A program made the position numbers and the translations under genes. A DNA stretch of 64,000 nucleotides. Origin: Chloroflexota bacterium (GTDB lineage Bacteria > Chloroflexota > Anaerolineae > Aggregatilineales > J027). Location: positions 1-64,000 of the forward strand of contig JACRBG010000053.1 in NCBI GenBank assembly GCA_016234595.1. Reading direction: 5' to 3'. Of this stretch, positions 52,400-60,874 are shown piece after piece. The notes under the pieces are model-generated. The model saw only the letters and a list, made by a program, of their open reading frames with translations. It was not told the DNA's origin and did no database searches. Positions within the stretch are counted from its first letter, which is position 1, and each line of letters starts with the position of its first letter.

Positions 52400-55189
52400 A
52401 TGCTATCCTATCGTCTTGGCAAGGCATTGGTTATAGTTTTGATCTTAACCTTTGTTTTGCCACTATCATTCCAATCTGCACGGGAAGCGTCTGCCGCTCC
52501 ACCCACCAACCCGCCTGTTTATCCAAGTAATTGTACCGGGGCCTTTGCTCATACTTATGACGTGGGGCCGGGGCAACCCTATGCCTCGATCGGGGCTGTG
52601 CCGTTCAGCACTTTGCAACCCAGTTCAATCGTGCGGATTCACTGGCGCTCAACGGCCTATCGAGAAAAGGTCATTGTCAGTACCCATGCTTCGGCGGCTC
52701 AACCAGTGTGTATCGTGGGAGTGCCGGGGCCGAGTGGTGAATTACCCATTATTGATGGCAACGCGGCTACCACGACCAATAATATGTATTTTGACTACGA
52801 TGGCATCCAAGAATATGGGGTGTTCATCATCATGCACGAGGATTATGGCGGGCCGCTACCTCAATATATTTTTGTCGAGGGGCTGCAAATCCAAGGGGCC
52901 TATCGCGCCTATAGCTTTACGACTGCCGCCGGACAAACCCGTACCTATACGGATAACGCGGCTGGCATTCGGATCGTGAGCGGGGAGCACATCCGAATCA
53001 CTGGCTGTATTATCACGGATAATGGGAACGGCCTTTTTACGCAGACCAGCGACCCACCCGCGATGATTACCAGCGACATTATCCTGCAATACAGTTATAT
53101 CTATGGGAATGGCACGCCGAACCCCGGTTTTGACCAGCGCCATAACGCTTATACCGAAACGATGGGCATGGTCTACCAATTCAATTATTTTGGGCCGTTG
53201 CGGTCAGGGTCGGGTGGTAACAATATCAAGGATCGCGGCTCCGGCACAATCATCCGCTACAACTGGATTGAAAGCGGCGCCCATCTGATTGACCTTGTGG
53301 AATGTGAAGATAGCTGCTCGGCCACCATGGCTCAGCCCGACTATAACCAAGCGTGGATTTATGGCAATGTGTTGGTGAATAATTCCAGCTATCGTAATAC
53401 GGTACATTGGGGCGGGGATAATGGTGGTGAAGACCCCATCCCCGGTACACAGCCATGTGGGTGGAATGCAGGCGAAGACCCGACCGAGTGTTTCCACAAA
53501 GGCCCACTCTATTTCTATAACAACACCGTGATTTTCGATGTATCCACCGGGCGCAAGACCCTATTACGTTTGCAAACCAATGAACAGAGCGCCGTCGCTT
53601 TTAACAACATTGTGCATGTCATCGGCAGCGGCAACCCCATTTCCTATATGAATACTAAGGGGATACTCAATCTGGGGGTCAATATCGTCAATCGGGGGGG
53701 TAGCACCCTAACGAATTTCTATCAGCAAGCATCAGGCTCGGCGGTCAACGGGACGGCGAATGTGAACGTCTTGACCAATTCCGCCCAAACGGGTTTTGTC
53801 AACGTGGCAACTGGTAATTATGCTTTGTTAGGGACTTCGCCTGCCGTCAATACCGGGCAAGCTCTTGTCGCAGGAGCCTTACCCGTCAGCTATGAATATA
53901 ATGCGACCCTCGGTTCACGTGCCCGTATCATCACCAGCGCGATTGATCAAGGCGCATTCGAATTATTCCCGCCACCCCTGACCGATACGCTGGCGGTGTT
54001 TAATCCGAATGCCAGTGCAACGAGTTTGATTAGTAGTCTGCAAGATTTACCCCCCATCGCGGCTTATAACAGCTACTCACCGACACCCCCTGCGGGTGGG
54101 CAGTGGGTCATGGGGGATTGGGATGGTGATGGACGCAAAACACCGGGGGTCTATGCGGCCAACGGGGTATTTTATACCACGAATGCGACAGCGGCTAGCA
54201 ATCAGTGGACGGGGACATGGTTTGGGCTATTGAATCGGCCTCCGGTGGCAGGGCGGTTTGATGGAACGATCAACCATGACTGTCTGGGGGTAGTGGACAA
54301 CGCCAACTTCCCACCCTATGGCACGGCGTTTGCTCTATACTTCACCTGTAATGTGGCGGGGGGTAATCCGGCCAAGACCTTCCAATGGCTGAGTGTGCTG
54401 CTGCCGGATAATCAAGGGCATACGGGGGCGCATCAATTTAGTGGGGGGGACTTTGACGGCAACGGCGTAGATTCGATCGCGGTACGGCGTGGCCCAACGA
54501 TAGCATGGACGAATGTGGCCCCGACGACCCAACTGTCGGAATTCACCTTCGCCCAATACATCGGCACACCCCATGCCACCGATTATGGTGTGTTGGTGGC
54601 AGGTGATTGGGATAGCAATGGTGCGGACAGTTTTGGCTTGTTCTACCAAGATGGTGCGTTCTATCGGCGTGATGATTTGCTCTGGAACAGCGGGGCTTAT
54701 TTGTTGCAGCGGGTTGGCGCACCGGTTGGCACACCCATGACGGCGACCAGTTGGCGCAATCCATCCGGTGGCAGTAGCGGTGAAAGCGGTGGACAGGCAA
54801 GCGATCCAAATAGCGTCTCTAGCCAGCCGTCGCGCGTGGAAGCCGAAAATGCGGATGTCCTTAAGTCGGGCAATTGGACAACCCAAGCCGCTCCGAATGC
54901 TAGCGGTGGGCAGTATGTCTATAGTCGTGATCTTAATGGGGCCCTGACGCTCCGGTTCACCGGTACATCGATTGAAATTGCCTATATGGAAGGGCCAGCT
55001 CTGGGCACGTTCACCGTCTTGGTGGACGATGTGGCGGTGCGCACGGTCATTGCGACCCGTTCGACGGCAGCCATCACTAGCACCAGCGTTGATTATCTAA
55101 CCAACGAATCCCATACCCTGCAAATTGTGCCGATTGATGGCACGGTCGCTGTGGATGTGTTCGTTCAAAACGCCGTTGTTCCTAACTAG
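52400..55189 (+). CDS. Secreted right-handed beta-helix protein, tandem paralogue 1
   Basis: This 929-residue exported protein starts at 52400, where GGGAGG at 52387-52392 and a signal peptide (1-33) agree; an in-frame ATG 22 codons earlier is less likely. Residues about 60-500 form a parallel beta-helix, seen in repeated short strands such as HIRITGCIITDNGNGLF and TIIRYNWIESG. Residues about 530-790 hold VCBS/FG-GAP-like repeats (MGDWDGDGRKTPGVY, GGDFDGNGVDSIAV, AGDWDSNGADSFGLF) that look like calcium sites. The last 120 residues form a beta-sandwich starting VEAENADVL, like a carbohydrate-binding module. A polysaccharide-active surface enzyme or adhesin is likely. Confidence 0.8.
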   Translation: MLSYRLGKALVIVLILTFVLPLSFQSAREASAAPPTNPPVYPSNCTGAFAHTYDVGPGQPYASIGAVPFSTLQPSSIVRIHWRSTAYREKVIVSTHASAAQPVCIVGVPGPSGELPIIDGNAATTTNNMYFDYDGIQEYGVFIIMHEDYGGPLPQYIFVEGLQIQGAYRAYSFTTAAGQTRTYTDNAAGIRIVSGEHIRITGCIITDNGNGLFTQTSDPPAMITSDIILQYSYIYGNGTPNPGFDQRHNAYTETMGMVYQFNYFGPLRSGSGGNNIKDRGSGTIIRYNWIESGAHLIDLVECEDSCSATMAQPDYNQAWIYGNVLVNNSSYRNTVHWGGDNGGEDPIPGTQPCGWNAGEDPTECFHKGPLYFYNNTVIFDVSTGRKTLLRLQTNEQSAVAFNNIVHVIGSGNPISYMNTKGILNLGVNIVNRGGSTLTNFYQQASGSAVNGTANVNVLTNSAQTGFVNVATGNYALLGTSPAVNTGQALVAGALPVSYEYNATLGSRARIITSAIDQGAFELFPPPLTDTLAVFNPNASATSLISSLQDLPPIAAYNSYSPTPPAGGQWVMGDWDGDGRKTPGVYAANGVFYTTNATAASNQWTGTWFGLLNRPPVAGRFDGTINHDCLGVVDNANFPPYGTAFALYFTCNVAGGNPAKTFQWLSVLLPDNQGHTGAHQFSGGDFDGNGVDSIAVRRGPTIAWTNVAPTTQLSEFTFAQYIGTPHATDYGVLVAGDWDSNGADSFGLFYQDGAFYRRDDLLWNSGAYLLQRVGAPVGTPMTATSWRNPSGGSSGESGGQASDPNSVSSQPSRVEAENADVLKSGNWTTQAAPNASGGQYVYSRDLNGALTLRFTGTSIEIAYMEGPALGTFTVLVDDVAVRTVIATRSTAAITSTSVDYLTNESHTLQIVPIDGTVAVDVFVQNAVVPN
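53979..55170 (+). repeat. C-terminal duplicated segment, copy 1
   Basis: This stretch encodes about 390 residues that match the corresponding part of the next gene (56957-58131) at roughly 93 percent by eye. The N-terminal halves of the two proteins are far less alike. The border is near the ...TDTLAVFNPNAS segment. Confidence 0.75.
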
Positions 55190-55203
55190 TTAAATGCTTT
55201 ATG

Positions 55204-55227
55204 GGAGGGTTTTGGCCCTCCTTTTTT
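55204..55227 (+). terminator. Rho-independent terminator after paralogue 1
   Basis: GGAGGG (55204-55209) pairs with CCCTCC (55216-55221) over a 6-base loop and is followed by T6. It separates the two tandem genes, so each is transcribed on its own. Confidence 0.85.
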
Positions 55228-55368
55228 GAAGACTTGTGACGATTCTGTGACGTTCGATTGATAGAATAGATAAAGAACCCATTCTGTCGGTATATCTTTA
55301 AGAGGAGGTTGTAGATTTTCAGAACCCTTGTTTCTATCTTTACCGAGTTTTCCTAAGGATTTTATCCC

Positions 55369-58152
55369 ATGCGTTTTAAGACATTATCTCTTCTAATCCT
55401 CGTCAGTTTGCTGTTTAGTTTGGGGGTCTATCCTTTTTCCAAATCTCCAACAATTGTTTCGGCTGCTCCACCTAGCCCACCCGTTTATGCCAGCAATTGT
55501 ACGGGGTCGTTTGCCCATACCTATAATGTGGGACCGGGACAACCCTATACTTCAATTGGGGCCGTGCCATTTAGTAGCCTAGCCCCAAGTTCGATTGTGC
55601 GGATTCATTACCGCGCTACACCCTATTATGAAAAAGTCTTTGTCAACACCATCGCGACCCAAAATCAGCCTGTATGCATTGTGGGTGTGCCGGGGCCGGG
55701 TGGCGAATTGCCTATTATTGATGGGCAGAACGCCACGACCACCACCAATATGAACACCGACTATGATGCCAGCCAGCAACGTGGTTTGTTCACCATTATT
55801 GGGGCGGATGACGGCCTGCTGCCTGCCTATATCTATGTTGAGGGGCTGCATTTTCGGAACGCCTATCAAGATTACACTTTTACGTCGCGTAATGGGTCAG
55901 TGCGTGCCTATGCCATCAACGCGGCGGCTGTCTACATCCAGCGTGGTGAACACATTCGCATTACAGGCTGTATCATTAGCGGTTCAGGTAATGGCCTGTT
56001 CGCTGCTACTGATGATAGCGGGAACATCACCCGCGATTTGACGTTGGAATATAGCTATATCTATGGCAACGGGGTGGTGGGTTCTGACCGTGAACACAAC
56101 ACCTATACCGAATCCATCGGCATGGTCTATCAATTCAACTATTTTTCGGCGCTGCGCACAGGATCAATGGGGGCCAACCTCAAAGATCGCTCATCAGGCA
56201 CGATTGTTCGTTACAACTGGATTGACGGCGGCGCCATTGTAGTTGATCTTGTCGAAGGGGATGGCGGCTGGCCTGTCTTGAGTGTGCAGCCTAATTACAA
56301 CACCGCGTGGGTCTATGGCAATGTACTGATTAATCGCCCGACTTCCTCGTCCAATGGGCGTAGTACGGTGCATTTTGGTGGGGACAACGGTGGGGAAGAC
56401 CCCATTCCCGGCACACAGCCATGCGGATTTGACCCCGGTCAAGACCCCACCGAGTGCTACCGCCGAGGCCCACTCTATTTTTATAACAACACTGTCTTGT
56501 TATATGTCTCCTCTGGCAACAAGACCCTGCTGCGACTGCAAACGGATGAACAAACCGCTTTTGCTGTCAATAACGTCGTGCATACGGTTGGCACGGGCTA
56601 TAACATCAGTTATATGAGTTATCGTGGGCAGTTGAGCCTTGGTGTGAATATCGTCAATCGTGCCAGCAGCCCCTTGACCAATTTCCATCTTAATCAGGGT
56701 GGCCCAAATTCGACGGTGACGGGACAGGCTAATGTGACGGTGCTGACTAATCCGGCGCTAACGGGTTTTGTGGATGCCGCCGCCGAGAATTACTACTTGC
56801 TGGGCACTTCGCCAGCGGTCAACACCGGGCAGACCATCGCCCCGCCCTTGCTTCCGGTAGGGCACGAATACAATGCTAGTTTGGGCATCCGTGTTCGTCC
56901 GGTGGTGGGTCAGATTGACATGGGAGCATTTGAATATGGCTCGCCCGTGCCGACCGATACGCTGGCGGTGTTTAATCCGAATGCGAGCGCAACGAGCTTG
57001 ATTAGTAGCCTGCAAGATTTACCGCCCCTCGCGGCCTATAACAGCTACTCACCGACACCACCAGCGGGTGGGCAGTGGGTCATGGGCGATTGGAATGGCG
57101 ACGGACGTAAAACACCGGGAGTCTATGCGCCCAATGGGGTCTTTTACACCACCAACGCCACCGCCGCTAGCAATCAGTGGACAGGGACATGGTTCGGGTT
57201 TTTCAATCGGCCTCCGGTCGCAGGGCGGTTTGATGGAACGGTCAATCATGATTGTGTGGGCGTGGTGGACAATGCCAATTTCCCACCCTATGGCACGGCT
57301 TTTGCTTTGTACTTCACCTGTAATATGGCAGGGGGCGATCCAGCCAAGACTTTCCAGTGGCTGAGTGTGCTGCTGCCGGATAATCAAGGGCATACCGGGG
57401 TGCATCAATTTAGTGCCGGGGACTTTGACGGTAACGGCGTAGATTCGATCGCGGTGCGGCGTGGCCCAACAATTGCATGGACGAATGTGGCCCCGACGAC
57501 TCTGTTAAGCGAATACACGCTGGCTCAATATATCGGGACACCCCACGCGACGGACTACGGTGTGTTGGTAGTTGGTGATTGGGATGGCAATGGGCGTGAC
57601 AGCTTTGGCTTGTTCTATCAAGATGGCGCGTTCTATCGGCGCGATGATTTGCTCTGGAACAGCGGGGCCTATTTGTTGCAGCGGGTTGGCGCACCTGTCG
57701 GTACACCTATGACCGCAACTAGTTGGCGCAATCCATCCGGTGGCAGTAGCGGTGAAAGCGGTGGACAGGCAGGCGATCCAAATAGCGTCTCTATCCAGCC
57801 GTCGCGTGTGGAAGCCGAAAATGCGGATGTCCTCAAGTCCGGCAATTGGACGACCCAAGCCGCTCCGAATGCCAGCGGTGGGCAGTATGTCTATAGTCGT
57901 GATCTCAAGGGGGCACTGACGCTCCGGTTCACTGGCACATCTATTGAAATCGTCTATATGGAAGGGCCAGCTTTGGGCACATTTACCATCTTGGTAGATG
58001 ATGTGGCGGTGCGCACGGTCATTGCCACGAGTTCGACGGCGGCGACTACCAGCACGACCGTCAATTATCTGACCAACGAATCCCATACGCTGCAAATCGT
58101 GCCGATTGATGGGACGGTAGCCGTGGATGTGTTTGTTGTAACCGGGAATTAA
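55369..58152 (+). CDS. Secreted right-handed beta-helix protein, tandem paralogue 2
   Basis: This 927-residue exported protein has the same plan as the preceding gene: a signal peptide (1-31), a parallel beta-helix at about 60-520 (HIRITGCIISGSGNGLF, TIVRYNWIDGG), three VCBS-like segments (MGDWNGDGRKTPGVY, AGDFDGNGVDSIAV, VGDWDGNGRDSFGLF) and a C-terminal carbohydrate-binding-like sandwich. Cys pairs at CTGSFAHTY and PVCIVG are conserved between the paralogues. Divergence is concentrated in the helix part, which may set ligand or substrate choice. No lyase-type catalytic Lys/Arg cluster is obvious. Confidence 0.8.
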   Translation: MRFKTLSLLILVSLLFSLGVYPFSKSPTIVSAAPPSPPVYASNCTGSFAHTYNVGPGQPYTSIGAVPFSSLAPSSIVRIHYRATPYYEKVFVNTIATQNQPVCIVGVPGPGGELPIIDGQNATTTTNMNTDYDASQQRGLFTIIGADDGLLPAYIYVEGLHFRNAYQDYTFTSRNGSVRAYAINAAAVYIQRGEHIRITGCIISGSGNGLFAATDDSGNITRDLTLEYSYIYGNGVVGSDREHNTYTESIGMVYQFNYFSALRTGSMGANLKDRSSGTIVRYNWIDGGAIVVDLVEGDGGWPVLSVQPNYNTAWVYGNVLINRPTSSSNGRSTVHFGGDNGGEDPIPGTQPCGFDPGQDPTECYRRGPLYFYNNTVLLYVSSGNKTLLRLQTDEQTAFAVNNVVHTVGTGYNISYMSYRGQLSLGVNIVNRASSPLTNFHLNQGGPNSTVTGQANVTVLTNPALTGFVDAAAENYYLLGTSPAVNTGQTIAPPLLPVGHEYNASLGIRVRPVVGQIDMGAFEYGSPVPTDTLAVFNPNASATSLISSLQDLPPLAAYNSYSPTPPAGGQWVMGDWNGDGRKTPGVYAPNGVFYTTNATAASNQWTGTWFGFFNRPPVAGRFDGTVNHDCVGVVDNANFPPYGTAFALYFTCNMAGGDPAKTFQWLSVLLPDNQGHTGVHQFSAGDFDGNGVDSIAVRRGPTIAWTNVAPTTLLSEYTLAQYIGTPHATDYGVLVVGDWDGNGRDSFGLFYQDGAFYRRDDLLWNSGAYLLQRVGAPVGTPMTATSWRNPSGGSSGESGGQAGDPNSVSIQPSRVEAENADVLKSGNWTTQAAPNASGGQYVYSRDLKGALTLRFTGTSIEIVYMEGPALGTFTILVDDVAVRTVIATSSTAATTSTTVNYLTNESHTLQIVPIDGTVAVDVFVVTGN
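56957..58131 (+). repeat. C-terminal duplicated segment, copy 2
   Basis: This is the partner of 53979-55170. Long stretches match at the DNA level, including synonymous positions, for example the block beginning GATACGCTGGCGGTGTTTAA. Confidence 0.75.
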
Positions 58153-58167
58153 AGGGCTGTTGAATGA

Positions 58168-58203
58168 GGAGAGGAGGGTGCAATGCCTTCCTCTTCCATT
58201 TTT
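58168..58203. terminator. Terminator between paralogue 2 and the TPR gene
   Basis: GGAGAGGAGGG (58168-58178) pairs with CCTTCCTCTTC (58186-58196) with two G-T pairs, and T5 follows on the plus strand. It lies between convergent genes, 16 bases after the plus-strand stop. Confidence 0.75.
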
Positions 58204-58211
58204 CCGGTTGC

Positions 58212-59651
58212 TTAAGGGCGATTGGGGCTACTCTTAAGCTCTTGCCATATTTCTTGTAATAAGCTGCCCACATCGAGGGATTTACCACGCTCAATGGCTG
58301 CGGCAAATTGGGTCGGCCCCAACTCAGTTTCGAGCTTGTGGTACAGATTGTCGTAATCGAGGTGCGATTCAGCCGCGAGAAATCTAAAATTCTCTTTGAG
58401 AGCACCCATCCAGACAGACGCTTCCACTGTTTGACCCTGTGCCGGCCATACCAAGGCCGCCTCAAGTAAGTAAATCAAGTGTATAGCACTGCTGTCAATC
58501 TCACAGGCAATTTCCAAGCCTTCAAGTAATTTCAGACGCGCTTGGGGAATATCACCACCGACACGAAAGGTTGCGACCATTTCCACTAGGGCTGTAGCGG
58601 TATACCAGCGTTCTTGCAGTCGATTAGAGAGGTATAGCGCAGGCTCAAGGTGTTCCAGTGAGGTTGGAATATCGCCAAACTGACGAAACAACCGACCCAA
58701 TTGGCAAAGCACAAAAGCCTCGTTCGTGGGATGGTTGATCTGGCGCGATATTTCGAGGCTGCGCAGGTAATAGTCGCGGGCTTCTGTAAAGTTTCCTTGT
58801 GCTGAGGCTAGATCACCTAAAATGACCAAGACGCCTACTAGACAGACGTGAAACCCAATCACTTCACATAATCCGACACACCGTTCGGCATACTGGGTGG
58901 CGGCCTGTGCATGGCCCATATACATTGTGATCATGCTGAGATTACGCAGCGCCATACAAATATTATAGGGTTGCCCGTTGGCTTCGGAGATTTCCAGATA
59001 TTCGGAAACGAAGGAATAGGCATGCGCAAAGTCGCCTTGCATTTGGGCAATTGTTCCCAAGCCATTGACCGACAAGCCTATTTCGTGTTTTTCTTGCAGT
59101 TCCTTACTTAGGGCAAGGGCCTGTTCATAATTCTGCTGGGCCAGCTCATAGGCATTTTGAAAATAGAAAATTCCACCCAGTACGTTTAGGAGCTTGGCAA
59201 TATAGAGACGGTTCTTCAGTTGGCGAGCCATGACGAGGGCCTGTTGGGCGGCGTCCAGCGCCTTGTCAAAGGGGCCAGTGCGCCGCAAGGTTCTCGCCAG
59301 TAGATAGAGATGCACCATTTCGGCTGGCTGGTCCCTAAGCGATCGCGCCGCCGCTAGGCCAGCTTCCAACCATTGAAGGCGCTCTTCGGGATGCAAGCGA
59401 ACCACCAATAGCTCAGCTCCTACTTGAGAAAACTCTTTGCACAACGCGGCCATTTCGTCATCCTCATCCGCATGAGCGACCGACCAGTCGTGCCACTGCT
59501 TGATTTGCGGCCACTCCTGATCAAAGAGGGCTAAGGCATCCTCGCAGTTTTCGTGCCCATAATGATAGGTGGTTTCCGCAGCACGTAATTTACTCAGGTA
59601 ATGCTGGGCCAGACGGTAACGGCGCTTTTCGAGTGGTTGATCTGCTATCAT
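58212..59651 (-). CDS. Orphan tetratricopeptide-repeat protein
   Basis: This 479-residue all-helical protein has about seven TPR motifs at roughly residues 100-400. Typical helix pairs are FDKALDAAQQALVMARQLK, YELAQQNYEQALALSKEL and FTEARDYYLRSLEISRQI. The opening RRYRLAQHYLSKLRAAETTYHYG and the C-terminal LGPTQFAAAIERGKSLDVGSLLQEI resemble the sensor ends of large MalT/NB-ARC-type regulators. Here no ATPase or DNA-binding domain is fused. It may be a stand-alone scaffold or a broken-off sensor module. Confidence 0.8.
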   Translation of the reverse strand: MIADQPLEKRRYRLAQHYLSKLRAAETTYHYGHENCEDALALFDQEWPQIKQWHDWSVAHADEDDEMAALCKEFSQVGAELLVVRLHPEERLQWLEAGLAAARSLRDQPAEMVHLYLLARTLRRTGPFDKALDAAQQALVMARQLKNRLYIAKLLNVLGGIFYFQNAYELAQQNYEQALALSKELQEKHEIGLSVNGLGTIAQMQGDFAHAYSFVSEYLEISEANGQPYNICMALRNLSMITMYMGHAQAATQYAERCVGLCEVIGFHVCLVGVLVILGDLASAQGNFTEARDYYLRSLEISRQINHPTNEAFVLCQLGRLFRQFGDIPTSLEHLEPALYLSNRLQERWYTATALVEMVATFRVGGDIPQARLKLLEGLEIACEIDSSAIHLIYLLEAALVWPAQGQTVEASVWMGALKENFRFLAAESHLDYDNLYHKLETELGPTQFAAAIERGKSLDVGSLLQEIWQELKSSPNRP

Positions 59652-60072
59652 CGGGGCACGTTCTCTTCTAATGGCAATCCAGGTTCACAGGCAAGCCACA
59701 ATTTCATATTTGGCTTCATCACATGATGCACAATCAAGATTATAAGGGTATTGCCCGCTGCCAGCCTATGGGCATTGAGTAAAAAGTTTAAAACCCAGTT
59801 GGTTTGATGACGGCAACCTGAGACCAAGCATTGATGAAATTAAGAAAGCCCCCAACCAAAATTCAAAAAATGCGTGCTTTTCGGTCACGTCTGCTATAAT
59901 CTGTACCAATGCTGTGCTTAGACGTTGATGGAACACTGTTTGGGGGCTTAATTGACCCTGCGCAAAACCGCAATGGCAATGCCAGCCAACGTATTGGACG
60001 CCGGGAGCAGCACCAATCACTTTTCCGGCACGCTACCATGACATTTAATACCACCTGTAGGAGAGCATTTTC
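59652..60072. other. 421-base divergent intergenic region
   Basis: Between the TPR gene and the MinD-like gene I see one good extended -10 promoter (59892-59900) and a leader of about 165 bases. A 73-codon frame (59909-60130) inside it begins with a HAD-like DVDGTLF sequence, but it overlaps the MinD-like gene in another frame and is not called. No tRNA or other RNA gene is visible. Confidence 0.5.
59892..59900 (+). promoter_or_regulatory. Extended -10 promoter of the minD-like operon
   Basis: TGCTATAAT is a perfect TATAAT (59895-59900) with the TGn extension. No clear -35 box is needed or seen. It would give a leader of roughly 165 bases before the ATG at 60073. Confidence 0.6.
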
Positions 60073-60849
60073 ATGGGTGAAATTATCTCGATCCATTCGT
60101 TTCGCGGGGGCACGGGCAAGTCGAATGTGACGGCCAATGTCGCTACTCAGGTCGCACTTAAGGGCTATCGTGTTGGCATTGTAGATACCGACATTATGTC
60201 CCCCGGTATCCATGTGCTGTTCGGCTTTGATGAGACCCGCATCCAAAAGTCACTCAACGACTATTTGTGGGGCAAGGCGACGATTGAGGAAACAGCCTAC
60301 GCGATTCATGAAGTCGCTGGGGACGACCCGGAACGCTCCTTCCTAAAAAAGACTAAGCTGTGGTTGATTCCATCAAGCATCCGCACGGCGGAAATCGCCC
60401 GCGTCCTACGCGAAGGTTATGATGTTGGGTTGCTGAACGAAGGGTTCCATACCATCATTGATGACCTGCAACTCGATTATCTGTTTATTGATACCCACCC
60501 CGGCCTAAACGAAGAAACATTGCTTTCAATCGCTATTTCGAGTGCACTTATCATCATTCTGCGCCCGGATCAGCAAGACTTTCAGGGGACAGCAGTCACG
60601 GTGGATATTGCGCGGAAATTGGAAGTGCCCAAGCTGCGTTTGGTCATCAATAAGTTCCTAGCCGACCGCTATGATGAAAAGCAAACCCGCGAGGCCATTT
60701 CTCAACAATACTCAGCCGAAATCGCCGGGGTCTTGCCCCTTTCAATGGATGTCGCAGCGAACGCCAGCGCGAACATTTTTAGCGCCATGCACCCTGACCA
60801 CCCGTGGTCGAAGGCTATCCGCGAAATCACTGAAAACATGCTCGGCTAG
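60073..60849 (+). CDS. MinD/ParA-family ATPase
   Basis: This 258-residue SIMIBI-class ATPase has a deviant Walker A, RGGTGKSN near residue 12, with the signature Lys position replaced by Arg. Walker A' is VDTDIMSPG near residue 39 and Walker B is YLFIDTHPGLNEET near residue 137. The C-terminus ends in a helix (WSKAIREITENML) and lacks the long amphipathic membrane-targeting tail of true MinD. Such proteins often act in CpaE-, FleN- or regulatory-type complexes. It is first in an operon with a cNMP-domain protein that carries a degenerate copy of the same fold. TAGGAGAG precedes the start. Confidence 0.87.
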   Translation: MGEIISIHSFRGGTGKSNVTANVATQVALKGYRVGIVDTDIMSPGIHVLFGFDETRIQKSLNDYLWGKATIEETAYAIHEVAGDDPERSFLKKTKLWLIPSSIRTAEIARVLREGYDVGLLNEGFHTIIDDLQLDYLFIDTHPGLNEETLLSIAISSALIIILRPDQQDFQGTAVTVDIARKLEVPKLRLVINKFLADRYDEKQTREAISQQYSAEIAGVLPLSMDVAANASANIFSAMHPDHPWSKAIREITENMLG

Positions 60850-60874
60850 GCCGAGCAAGAAGGGGAAGTGACGC

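Noticed and set aside
57505-58095. Minus-strand frame of 196 codons inside beta-helix paralogue 2
   Set aside because: A similar shadow frame is present opposite paralogue 1, as expected from the duplicated sense sequence; it has no start signal or domain.
59909-60130. 73-codon frame starting MLCLDVDGTLFGG, like HAD motif I, in the leader of the minD-like gene
   Set aside because: The HAD-like string is short, nothing after it fits a HAD fold, there is no ribosome-binding site, and the frame runs into the minD-like gene out of phase. Chance is the simplest reading.
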